A DNA stretch of 6,265 nt from contig CAYZSU010000103.1 of the NCBI GenBank assembly GCA_964480565.1, positions 1 to 6,265 of the forward strand, given 5' to 3'. The translations under genes and the position numbers were made by a program. Position 1 is the first letter of the stretch, and the number at the start of each line of letters is the position of its first letter. Below the pieces are notes generated by a model, which was given only the letters and a program-made list of their open reading frames with translations, was not told the origin of the DNA and made no database searches. Source of the stretch: CAYZSU01 sp964480565. Lineage in GTDB: Bacteria; UBA10199; 2-02-FULL-44-16; JAAZCA01. This document shows positions 1 to 6,246 of the stretch, piece after piece.

Positions 1-30
1 TACAGGAATGCAAGGGACGGGTCCATTTCA

Positions 31-103
31 TTATCCCGGCCCGTGAGCCGGGATCTAAAAAATATCTATTCTTTCTGGATACCGGATCACGGCCGGTGTG
101 ATA
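31..103. repeat. REP-like paired inverted repeat
   Basis: The left hairpin is perfect: ATCCCGGC (33-40) pairs with GCCGGGAT (47-54) around a 6-nt loop. The right hairpin is shorter: ACCGG (81-85) pairs with CCGGT (93-97). The two halves are also roughly inverted copies of each other: the reverse complement of the right half reads ACCGGCCGTGATCCGGTATC, close to the left half. They are separated by an AT-rich spacer. This arrangement and the CCGGGATC / CTGGAT edges match the general style of intergenic REP/BIME-like repeats of alphaproteobacteria and some gammaproteobacteria. No T-run follows on either strand, so it is not an obvious intrinsic terminator, though it could protect mRNA ends. Family membership is inferred from memory. 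Confidence 0.55.
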
Positions 104-150
104 CCCTCAAAATCTATACATAAAATATGAGATCAATGATGTTTAGGTCA

Positions 151-210
151 TTGCACAGTTATGCGCACTTTTGCGCATAATTTCACACTTTTGCACATAT
201 TAAGTATACA
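151..210. repeat. Three TTGCRCA motifs phased at exactly 20 bp
   Basis: TTGCACA begins at 151, TTGCGCA at 171 and TTGCACA at 191, so the period is exactly 20 bp, or about two helical turns. The first two units also share the tail CACTT (166-170 and 186-190) and match at 13 of 20 positions; the second and third share TTGC.CATA. A weaker fourth motif, ATGCAAA, starts at 212. Same-face spacing like this is typical of iterons or cooperative operator sites. The array lies about 270-330 bp upstream of the first T4SS gene. It could bind a regulator of the operon, or be a replication or maintenance iteron if this is a plasmid. I cannot decide which. Confidence 0.5.
159..180. promoter_or_regulatory. 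Perfect 9-bp palindrome, candidate operator
   Basis: TTATGCGCA (159-167) and TGCGCATAA (172-180) are perfect inverted copies around the 4-nt centre CTTT. The downstream sequence TTTCACAC is not a T-run, so a terminator is unlikely. A second overlapping dyad, TGCACA (152-157) with TGCGCA (162-167), has one mismatch. These nested dyads look like binding sites for a dimeric helix-turn-helix protein, and lie well upstream of the putative promoter at 436-452, where sigma-54 enhancer sites are often found. The binding protein is unknown. Confidence 0.4.
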
Positions 211-435
211 CATGCAAATTTCAGCGAACTTTCCAGGGAATAAGTGATTGAAAAACTATCTATCAGAAACACTCCTATTCGCAGATTGTTCAATAAACAA
301 GGTTTAGCATTATGCTCTTGTATGTATTGTTTTTATTGAGTTTACTGTCTATTTTAAATGTAAATATTTTTGAATAACCCGGTAATCTCCTATTTATCAA
401 CAGTTCCTATTATAAAAATTAAATGTTCTAAAAAG

Positions 436-452
436 TTGGCATGCGCTTTGCT
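436..452 (+). promoter_or_regulatory. Sigma-54-like -24/-12 promoter before virB2
   Basis: The sequence TTGGCATG-CGCT-TTGCT fits the RpoN consensus YTGGCACG-N4-TTGCW with one mismatch (T442 for C) and exact GG-to-GC spacing (GG at 438-439, GC at 450-451). Transcription would start near 463, placing a very short leader that still contains the AAAGGAG ribosome site (465-471) ahead of the ATG at 479. No good sigma-70 pair with 16-18 bp spacing was seen closer to the gene. If real, expression would need an enhancer-binding activator. A chance match in AT-rich DNA is possible, and the host may lack RpoN. Confidence 0.4.
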
Positions 453-478
453 ATATAAAACCGCAAAGGAGAGAATCT

Positions 479-847
479 ATGAAGCAAATGAAATCCTGGT
501 GTATCAAATACATGCCAACTCTATTTACTCCCATGGTATTTATATCGCGGTTGGCCTATGCACAGGCTGAGAGTAATGCCATCAATACGTTTTTAATCGA
601 TAGTCTGAAATATTTTCAAACCGCTGCCATTACAATTCTTGCGATTATTTTGATATTTAATCTAATTAGTATGGCGCATTCCAGTGATGGTTCGGCAAAA
701 GCTAAATCACGTGTATTTTTCTGTATTGGATGCATTGGTGCGGTCATGCTACTTCGCGGTATTATTGGTTTAATTGAATCCTTGACCGGGTATGGTGGTG
801 AAAATCTTGGTAATGAGGATATTGGTGCTAATATTTGGAGCGATTAA
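479..847 (+). CDS. virB2: VirB2/TrbC-family major pilin precursor
   Basis: This 122-residue protein would be the pilus subunit of the T4SS, inserted in the inner membrane and extracted into the pilus. The N-terminus is a plausible signal peptide of about 28 residues ending in AYA, followed by QAES; mature Agrobacterium VirB2 also begins with Gln, the residue used for its head-to-tail cyclisation. Two hydrophobic helices follow, roughly 48-66 and 79-100, joined by a short polar basic loop (SSDGSAKAKSR), which is the classic VirB2/TrbC hairpin. Two cysteines (82, 85) lie in the second helix. The C-terminus is short, Gly-rich and acidic. AAAGGAG at 465-471 fixes the ATG at 479. It is first in the operon, 3 nt before virB3. 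An arginine at position 24 inside the signal-peptide region is slightly unusual. Assignment rests on size, topology and position, since pilin sequences are poorly conserved. Confidence 0.8.
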   Translation: MKQMKSWCIKYMPTLFTPMVFISRLAYAQAESNAINTFLIDSLKYFQTAAITILAIILIFNLISMAHSSDGSAKAKSRVFFCIGCIGAVMLLRGIIGLIESLTGYGGENLGNEDIGANIWSD

Positions 848-850
848 TCA

Positions 851-1120
851 ATGGAATACATACAGTTTAAACTTGTCAATACGCGGCCATTGATTATGGG
901 GATTGAATTTTCACATGCCATGGGTATCACTATTTTATTTATTATTTTTTATTTCATTACATCATCCATGATATTGGTAGGTATTGTTTGTAGCCTCGTT
1001 TATTTATTTTCAAAAATACTGATGGCCAAGCGTCCTCGCCATTGGGCGGAAGATTTTATTTCATATCATCTTGGCCAAAAGGTATATATTGCGGCAACAA
1101 ATAAGAGGAATGCATTATGA
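851..1120 (+). CDS. virB3: VirB3/TrbD-family inner-membrane protein
   Basis: This is an 89-residue protein of the VirB3/TrbD family, a small inner-membrane T4SS component that associates with VirB4 and is sometimes fused to it. The N-terminal motif NTRPLIMGIEF (residues 10-20) corresponds to the family's 'LTRPPMxxGVP' segment. It is followed by one long or two close hydrophobic stretches (about 24-57) and a basic C-terminal part (KRPRHW, near residue 60) with a polar tail. A GGAG motif at 837-840, inside the end of virB2, precedes the ATG at 851. The stop overlaps the virB4 start (ATGA at 1117-1120), which suggests translational coupling and matched synthesis of the two partners. Size, motif and the position between pilin and VirB4 all agree. 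Confidence 0.82.
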   Translation: MEYIQFKLVNTRPLIMGIEFSHAMGITILFIIFYFITSSMILVGIVCSLVYLFSKILMAKRPRHWAEDFISYHLGQKVYIAATNKRNAL

Positions 1121-3642
1121 GTTTATCATCATCACAGGAATCAACATTTAGCAGGTTATTGCCCTATTGGCGATTTCATAATGATTATTTATATCATGAT
1201 AATGGTGCAATATTATCGGGATTTGAACTTCGTGGTTTTGATTTGGATGCTATGAGTGATGATGCATTGTCACATTTGCGTGATAAGATCCTTATATTCA
1301 TGCATGCGATTCCCGTGGATGTGGAATTGCAATTTATCTTTCAAGTGCGGCCGTTTTCACCAGTTATGGATCAGTTTATTAAGGATACGAAAAACAATAC
1401 GCCTGAGCATCTTCGCTTTATTTGGGAGGAGTCTGCACAATATCTATCATCGCATACCAATATTTGGCATACAAAATTATATTTGTTTCTAACGATTGCA
1501 CCTCTTCAGCGCAATGAACATCAATCAATGATTACTAAATTAAAAAATTCATTTATGGGGGCTTCAACCAGCGATGTAATTAAATTTCAAAGTCATTGGT
1601 TTGATGAACGCAATTATGCGATGTTTAATAAAGTTGAGCAATTTAAAATATCCCTATCGCATGTTGGATTTCAATTTCGTGAATTAACACAAATCGATAT
1701 TCGGCATATTTTATATGAAACTCTAAATCCAATGCGATATTTGCAATCAACTCATATCGCATATGATTCATCTATTTACAATGTTAAATATGTAAGAGAG
1801 GAGGTGGCGCAATCTAGTTTTCAATGCTTTCCAAGGGAGTTTATATTAGATGATACGGTTCATCGTGTCTTGACACTGAAAGATATCCCCCAACGTCAGT
1901 CCCTAGGATCACTTCTCCCGCTGCTCATGATTCGCGAATTTCCATTTGATTTAATTGTTGGCATGGAACTTCAAAGTTCGGACAATATGCTTAAAACACT
2001 TCGACGTGTACGCAATTTAAATCGAAGTATGTCTTCTGGGAAAAAACGCGATGAAGGTGCTGAACATGAGTATGCGATCCTTCAAGACACGATTGAACGT
2101 ATTATTCAAGGAGAGGAAAAAGTATTTAAACAAACTTGCCAGGTTCACTATTGGGCACAAAATGATGACGCTTTATATGAGTATGAAAATAAATTGCGTT
2201 CAACTGTACATCAATGCGCAGAGGCCAAGGAAATCCGGGAAGAGTTTTCATTTCCATGGTCATTTCTTGGATGTTTACCAGGTGGTTTTTCAAAGGTCAA
2301 AAATAAACGTGAGATGGATACACTAACACAGCAAGCATTGTCGCTTATTCCGGCTATACAAAAAAATATCGGTGCAAAACGTCCTACTGTAATGTTGAAA
2401 ACTCGCACGGATGAACTGATTGGATTGGATCCATTTAATCCCACATTGTCCGCGTATAATGCGATAATCGTTGGACCTTCCGGTCGAGGAAAAAGTTTTT
2501 TGGCGCAATACTTATTGCTTCACTATGCACGATTGAATCCGCATATGATTATTGTTGATATCGGAGGATCATATCGACGTTTAACTCATTTACTTGAGGG
2601 GCAATATATTGAGCTATCGTGTAATTCCAATACAGGTTTAAATCCGTTCTTTACTCATAATAATGAGCTCGATCCCATTCGTTTGGGAGAGATGGCAGGT
2701 ATTGTGGAACGTATGGTAAAGGATGATGGCCATATTGCCATTGATCGCATCACGCAATATTGCATCCGGCATGCAATTTCTTATATGTTTGCGCATTATC
2801 CTGAAGAATGTAATTTTATTACACTGCAGAAAATCTTTGAACATTTAAGTCATGAAAGTGATGATTCTGATATTTATTTGGATTTGAGCAAGCGGATTTT
2901 ACTGTGGATTGAGGGTGAAGCAAGAAATTTACTGATTAATGATAATCAAATTTCATTTGATAATTCACTTATTACAATTGATCTTGCAGGTATTCCAACT
3001 TCAGGTGATTTGCAAGCCATTGTCATGCAAATACTGGCCAGTATTATTCGGTATCAAGTGGCCAATATTCCTGGACCCAAATTTATTTTATTTGATGAAG
3101 CATGGAAGCATTTAGCGGATGCCACCGCTGCATCGGTATTGGATGAACTGTACCGAACTGCGAGAAAGCATTATGCTGGTGTGTATACGATTGTTCAGGA
3201 TTTTGAAGTGTTTTTAAGCTCGAATATTAAAACGTCCATTATCAAAAACAGTGAAACGCGATTTATTCTGCAAACAGTGGAGGAATTGCCCCTGATCGAA
3301 CAGCTGTTTAAACTCAACCATAGGGAGTTGGATTTGATTAAGGGCATGATCATGCAGCGTGGTCAGTACTCAGAAGTATTTACCATGGTGGGCAGTGATC
3401 ATCAGGTATTAAAGGTAGAGTCCACACCGTGGATTTATTGGATGTGCACCACACATCCCCCAGAATTGGAGATTGAGGCTTATGTCAAATCACAGTTAGT
3501 CGATATGTCGGACATCAACCATATTCAATTATTAGCGGAGTTATTTCCACACGGATTATTGGGTTTGGAATATAGTGATGCCAGATCTCGAATAGATGTT
3601 TATATATCTAAATCAAAGCAAAAATGGGGAGTTTCTTCATGA
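1117..3642 (+). CDS. virB4: VirB4/TrbE-family T4SS ATPase
   Basis: At 841 residues this is the full-length ATPase that energises pilus assembly and substrate transfer at the inner membrane. The N-terminus has the TrbE/TraC-like 'NGAILSGFELRG' segment (about 29-40), followed by the CagE/TrbE/VirB domain (roughly 170-390). The P-loop ATPase domain holds Walker A GPSGRGKS (453-460), DIGGSYRR (481-488), LNPF (508-511), Walker B FILFDE (656-661), RTARK (680-684), a TIVQD motif with the conserved Gln (694), and NSETRF with Arg 715. All expected catalytic elements look intact. AAGAGGA (1103-1109) precedes the ATG, which overlaps the virB3 stop; its own stop overlaps the next gene's start. The length and N-terminus are closer to TrbE/TraC than to Agrobacterium VirB4 (789 aa), from memory. 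No frameshift is seen. Confidence 0.96.
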   Translation: MSLSSSQESTFSRLLPYWRFHNDYLYHDNGAILSGFELRGFDLDAMSDDALSHLRDKILIFMHAIPVDVELQFIFQVRPFSPVMDQFIKDTKNNTPEHLRFIWEESAQYLSSHTNIWHTKLYLFLTIAPLQRNEHQSMITKLKNSFMGASTSDVIKFQSHWFDERNYAMFNKVEQFKISLSHVGFQFRELTQIDIRHILYETLNPMRYLQSTHIAYDSSIYNVKYVREEVAQSSFQCFPREFILDDTVHRVLTLKDIPQRQSLGSLLPLLMIREFPFDLIVGMELQSSDNMLKTLRRVRNLNRSMSSGKKRDEGAEHEYAILQDTIERIIQGEEKVFKQTCQVHYWAQNDDALYEYENKLRSTVHQCAEAKEIREEFSFPWSFLGCLPGGFSKVKNKREMDTLTQQALSLIPAIQKNIGAKRPTVMLKTRTDELIGLDPFNPTLSAYNAIIVGPSGRGKSFLAQYLLLHYARLNPHMIIVDIGGSYRRLTHLLEGQYIELSCNSNTGLNPFFTHNNELDPIRLGEMAGIVERMVKDDGHIAIDRITQYCIRHAISYMFAHYPEECNFITLQKIFEHLSHESDDSDIYLDLSKRILLWIEGEARNLLINDNQISFDNSLITIDLAGIPTSGDLQAIVMQILASIIRYQVANIPGPKFILFDEAWKHLADATAASVLDELYRTARKHYAGVYTIVQDFEVFLSSNIKTSIIKNSETRFILQTVEELPLIEQLFKLNHRELDLIKGMIMQRGQYSEVFTMVGSDHQVLKVESTPWIYWMCTTHPPELEIEAYVKSQLVDMSDINHIQLLAELFPHGLLGLEYSDARSRIDVYISKSKQKWGVSS

Positions 3643-4466
3643 AGAAAAAAATAAAACGATTTATTGTAATCCTTATATCCACTGTATTTATCGTGCCGAT
3701 GTCAGCTGTTGCATTTTTTAGCATTAGCCCTGGCGATGCGACTCTAGGGGCCATTCTAATAGAAATTCAATTGCAGACGATGAAGTTCATTACCATGATA
3801 GAAAGTTTAAATACGATGAAGGCGCAGATGTCGCAAGTTGCTGAGGATCTTAGTGAGAATCCAGAGGTAAATTGGGATTGGCTTACAGGTGATTCTCAGT
3901 ATGATGCTCAATTTAAAAAGTTTACCGATTTATTTCCAGATAATGACTTTATTGAAGATGCAGGTGTAATTGTTGACGATATTACAACCTTTTTGCCGGA
4001 CAATATCGATAATATTTGGGGTGACATTGATCCCAATGGAGTGGATGGTTTTGATATAAATACATTTTTAGATATGCGTGATATGCTTCCCAAATACTCA
4101 TTGAATCGATTAAATAGTCTAAAGAAAGAATCAGAGTATTTTTCAGATAAAGGATTTGAGATTTTAAAAAGCTTGGAAAATGATGACTCTGGTCAGGCCA
4201 CGATCCGCAATGCCCAAGCCAGCGCACTTCAGGTGCATCAATTATCTAAAATCATTAAAAATCAAGGGATTCAGATGGGTTTACAATCACAGCAAGTACT
4301 ACATGATAATGAAAGTCAAAAACAAATGTATGATATATCTTCCAATTTATTAGCCTTGATTAGAAAAAGCATATTTCAATATACAAATTCGAAAAAAAGT
4401 AACGATGATCAAGTAAGTATGAGCGATATTGAGGATGACTATGCTCGAGGACGGTATGTTCGATGA
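3639..4466 (+). CDS. Exported TrbJ/VirB5-like T4SS protein
   Basis: The predicted 275-residue protein is probably the VirB5/TrbJ component, a periplasmic or pilus-tip protein. I chose the ATG at 3639 over the one at 3624 because GGGGAG (3626-3631) lies 7 nt upstream, it forms an ATGA overlap with the virB4 stop, and it leaves a textbook signal peptide: KKKIKR, a hydrophobic core, and AVA cleavage near residue 25. The mature protein begins with a Gln/Met-rich helical segment (EIQLQTMKFITMIESLNTMKAQMSQV), as in TrbJ. An unusual Asp/Asn-rich acidic middle follows (about 75-145). The C-terminal helical part (about 187-250) contains ALQVHQLSKIIKNQGIQMGL, like the TrbJ 'LQAxQxxxQL' repeats. There is no strong sequence signature, so the call rests mainly on the export signal, helical pattern and position between VirB4 and TrbL. 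Confidence 0.6.
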   Translation: MKKKIKRFIVILISTVFIVPMSAVAFFSISPGDATLGAILIEIQLQTMKFITMIESLNTMKAQMSQVAEDLSENPEVNWDWLTGDSQYDAQFKKFTDLFPDNDFIEDAGVIVDDITTFLPDNIDNIWGDIDPNGVDGFDINTFLDMRDMLPKYSLNRLNSLKKESEYFSDKGFEILKSLENDDSGQATIRNAQASALQVHQLSKIIKNQGIQMGLQSQQVLHDNESQKQMYDISSNLLALIRKSIFQYTNSKKSNDDQVSMSDIEDDYARGRYVR

Positions 4467-5842
4467 AATATCGAATTCTCTGTTTATTAATTATTTTCTT
4501 ATATTCCAAAGAATCTCATGCTTTGGAATTAAATGAAATTATTACAGGGTTTTCAGGGCTGTCGTGGTATATGGTTGGGATCTGTATTATCATTGGTATA
4601 TTGACCATTGCGATCAAGTCCACAGTAAGTGGTCAGGATGAATCTGTTTCCCATTTGCTCATGCGGATGTTTTTTATCATTGTGGCAATTGTATCCGCAT
4701 CCTTTATTCAGCATAAAATTATGAGGCTGGGGTTTTTAATGCGCGATCAATTATTTCCAAATATGAATATTGAAACTGTGATCGATCAGATGGAAGTTAA
4801 AATTAACAATATGCAATTGATGTCTGTATATGAGGCGGACGAAGATCCAAGTTGGGCACAAAGTGTTGTAAATGCATTTATTTTGAATACTTTGCAGATA
4901 ATGGAGGCTGCTGTTATTTATCTGCTATTCTTTGTATTTCGTATGTTCGAGCAGCTTCGAGAAATTTTAACGGTTTTTTTAGGTGCAATTGCACCGTTTA
5001 TGATTATGGCTACGATTATACCTGGCGTCAATGGTTTTACCAATTGGATTAAGCTGAATTGCAATTTGGCTTTATGGCCGTTGGTATCAACATTTTTTTT
5101 GAAAGCCCATATTGTGAGTATTGAGCAGTACTTGGGTGATGCTGTGGATTTTCTCAATCAAGGCCCATTGGATTTGTTCTGCAGTTCAATTCTGTTTATC
5201 ATTTTATTTTTAGCAACGCCCATCATTGCTAATATTCTTATTTCAGGATCTGGTATGGCATTTAGCATGGCGTCGAGCATGGTGGTGGGATCTACTTCGT
5301 TTATGGTAATGCGCAATGCGGTCAATGCCAATCAGACAATTCAATCAATATCCAAGCGATTTGGAAAAAGTGCTGGCAGTGGTGCAGTCAGTGGCATTAG
5401 AAGTGCTAGGCAAAATTCAGGTACGACTGGGTTTAGTGGCAAATCCATGGGAGCTAAATCTGTTAGTGCATCCTCTGGTCAATCTAGAACTCCTTTGGGG
5501 GAAATAGGTCGTGCTGCTCAAAAACGCACAGATAGCGCCTCTTATGCCAGGTCGCATAGTGGTTTGAATTCAGGGGCAGCTGGACTCTCTAATAATAGTC
5601 GATCTCAACTGGATGGTCGAATGGTATCGGTGAATAGATCAGGGCCTATCGGTCATTTACGCAGTCAGACAAGGCCTGTCCCATCCATGTCAGGATCTCA
5701 TATGGGGGGCTATCACGCAAAAAGCCAGCCTGCACCCTATATGGGGGCTAATACTTTGCGATCATTGCCAACAAATAGCGCTAGCACAGCGTGGAATTAC
5801 TCCGCATCACAATATATGGGGCAACCGATATCAAATGCTTAG
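4463..5842 (+). CDS. virB6: TrbL/VirB6-family polytopic membrane protein
   Basis: This 459-residue protein is the multi-spanning inner-membrane channel component. A signal-like N-terminus ends near SHA (20). Hydrophobic segments follow at roughly 33-52, 66-82, 144-164, 168-189, about 197-215, 238-262 and 264-286. Between the second and third lies a soluble loop (about 84-142). From about 293 to the end the protein changes character completely: a low-complexity Ser/Gly/Asn tail with many Arg/Lys and very few acidic residues, probably disordered. TrbL proteins often carry such a hydrophilic tail. The start overlaps the preceding stop (ATGA at 4463-4466), with GAGGA at 4447-4451 as a slightly distant ribosome site. 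In Ti-type trb operons TrbK lies just before TrbL; here there is no room for it. TrbL fits better than classical VirB6 because of the signal peptide, tail and gene order. Confidence 0.85.
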   Translation: MKYRILCLLIIFLYSKESHALELNEIITGFSGLSWYMVGICIIIGILTIAIKSTVSGQDESVSHLLMRMFFIIVAIVSASFIQHKIMRLGFLMRDQLFPNMNIETVIDQMEVKINNMQLMSVYEADEDPSWAQSVVNAFILNTLQIMEAAVIYLLFFVFRMFEQLREILTVFLGAIAPFMIMATIIPGVNGFTNWIKLNCNLALWPLVSTFFLKAHIVSIEQYLGDAVDFLNQGPLDLFCSSILFIILFLATPIIANILISGSGMAFSMASSMVVGSTSFMVMRNAVNANQTIQSISKRFGKSAGSGAVSGIRSARQNSGTTGFSGKSMGAKSVSASSGQSRTPLGEIGRAAQKRTDSASYARSHSGLNSGAAGLSNNSRSQLDGRMVSVNRSGPIGHLRSQTRPVPSMSGSHMGGYHAKSQPAPYMGANTLRSLPTNSASTAWNYSASQYMGQPISNA

Positions 5843-5865
5843 GGCATGCAATATGAAGGAGTATT

Positions 5866-6246
5866 ATGATGTTTGATATATTAAATAAATTTACATCCAT
5901 ATTTACCTTTAAAGCACCCGTAACTGCGATTGAATTGCAATCCTATGTGATTACATCATTATCCGTGCTTCGCATGATGGTGTATTTTTTAATGATCATC
6001 ATTTTTTTTCTGTCATTGGCGATGATAGTTGTCAGCCAGAAAAAACCCATTGTGATTCGGGTAGATGAGTTGGGCCATGTGGATACAGTAAAAAATTATG
6101 CATCTAATCATAGTATTACTGAAGTGGAGGTCAATGCATTTGCAAAGGAATTTTTAATATCCATTGTGGAAATTAATAGCATGACTATTAAGCAGGATTT
6201 ATCCCGGGCATCTAGGGCGTGTCCTCATAAGGAGATAAGTAGTTAA
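5866..6246 (+). pseudogene. virB8: Truncated VirB8/TrbF inner-membrane platform protein
   Basis: The ORF encodes 126 residues, about half the usual 220-240 of VirB8/TrbF. It has a short cytoplasmic N-terminus, one membrane helix (about 37-56) and then PIVIRVDELGHV (61-72), which matches the TrbF 'VPYVVEVDxLGEV' strand just after the membrane. The next helix, ITEVEVNAFAKEFLISIVEI, also fits TrbF. Family-like sequence stops at Ala 115. The last 11 residues (SRACPHKEISS) are read from what looks like an insertion-sequence end, and the frame then stops. Most of the periplasmic dimerisation domain is therefore lost. AAGGAG (5856-5861) sits 4 nt before ATG 5866 and 7 nt before ATG 5869, so the second ATG may be the real start. 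The gene follows trbL by 23 nt in the same operon. Confidence 0.75.

Larger units (their letters stand above)
1..478. other. Gene-free region upstream of the T4SS operon
   Basis: No convincing protein-coding gene is visible on either strand in this stretch. Reading frames are short and interrupted. What it does hold is regulatory or repeat-like: a GC-rich paired hairpin (31-103), 20-bp-phased TTGCRCA motifs with a perfect palindrome (151-210), a very AT-rich stretch around 325-420, and a sigma-54-like promoter at 436-452. The left edge may be the region between the T4SS operon and an unseen neighbour. A TrbB/VirB11 ATPase gene, which precedes the pilin in Ti-type trb operons, is not here. Confidence 0.7.

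Noticed and set aside
33..54. Hairpin as an intrinsic terminator
   Set aside because: The stem is good but neither strand has a following T-run; an A-rich stretch follows on the + strand.
244..339. 31-codon GTG-initiated ORF (VIEKLSIRNTPIRRLF...) with a weak AGGGA upstream
   Set aside because: Too short, with a poor ribosome site and no recognisable features; a leader peptide cannot be excluded but is not supported.
1..478. CRISPR array or tRNA gene in the upstream region
   Set aside because: The 20-bp-phased motifs lack long identical repeats with unique spacers, and no cloverleaf pattern was found.
370..570. 66-codon ORF on the + strand starting at TTG and overlapping the pilin gene
   Set aside because: It has no ribosome site, begins at a non-ATG codon, and half of it is an out-of-frame reading of virB2.
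2211..2844. Minus-strand ORFs of 61-77 codons within virB4
   Set aside because: They lie inside a clearly coding, motif-complete VirB4 on the other strand and look like shadows.
3624..3638. Earlier ATG at 3624 for the TrbJ/VirB5-like protein
   Set aside because: It would place the GGGGAG ribosome site inside the coding region and add MGSFF in front of a textbook KKKIKR signal peptide; ATG 3639 is better.
5093..5100. Run of eight T (also 6002-6009 and seven T at 4974-4980) as possible phase-variation or slippage sites
   Set aside because: All encode Phe-rich membrane segments in AT-rich DNA, the frames are intact, and there is no alternative-frame product of interest.
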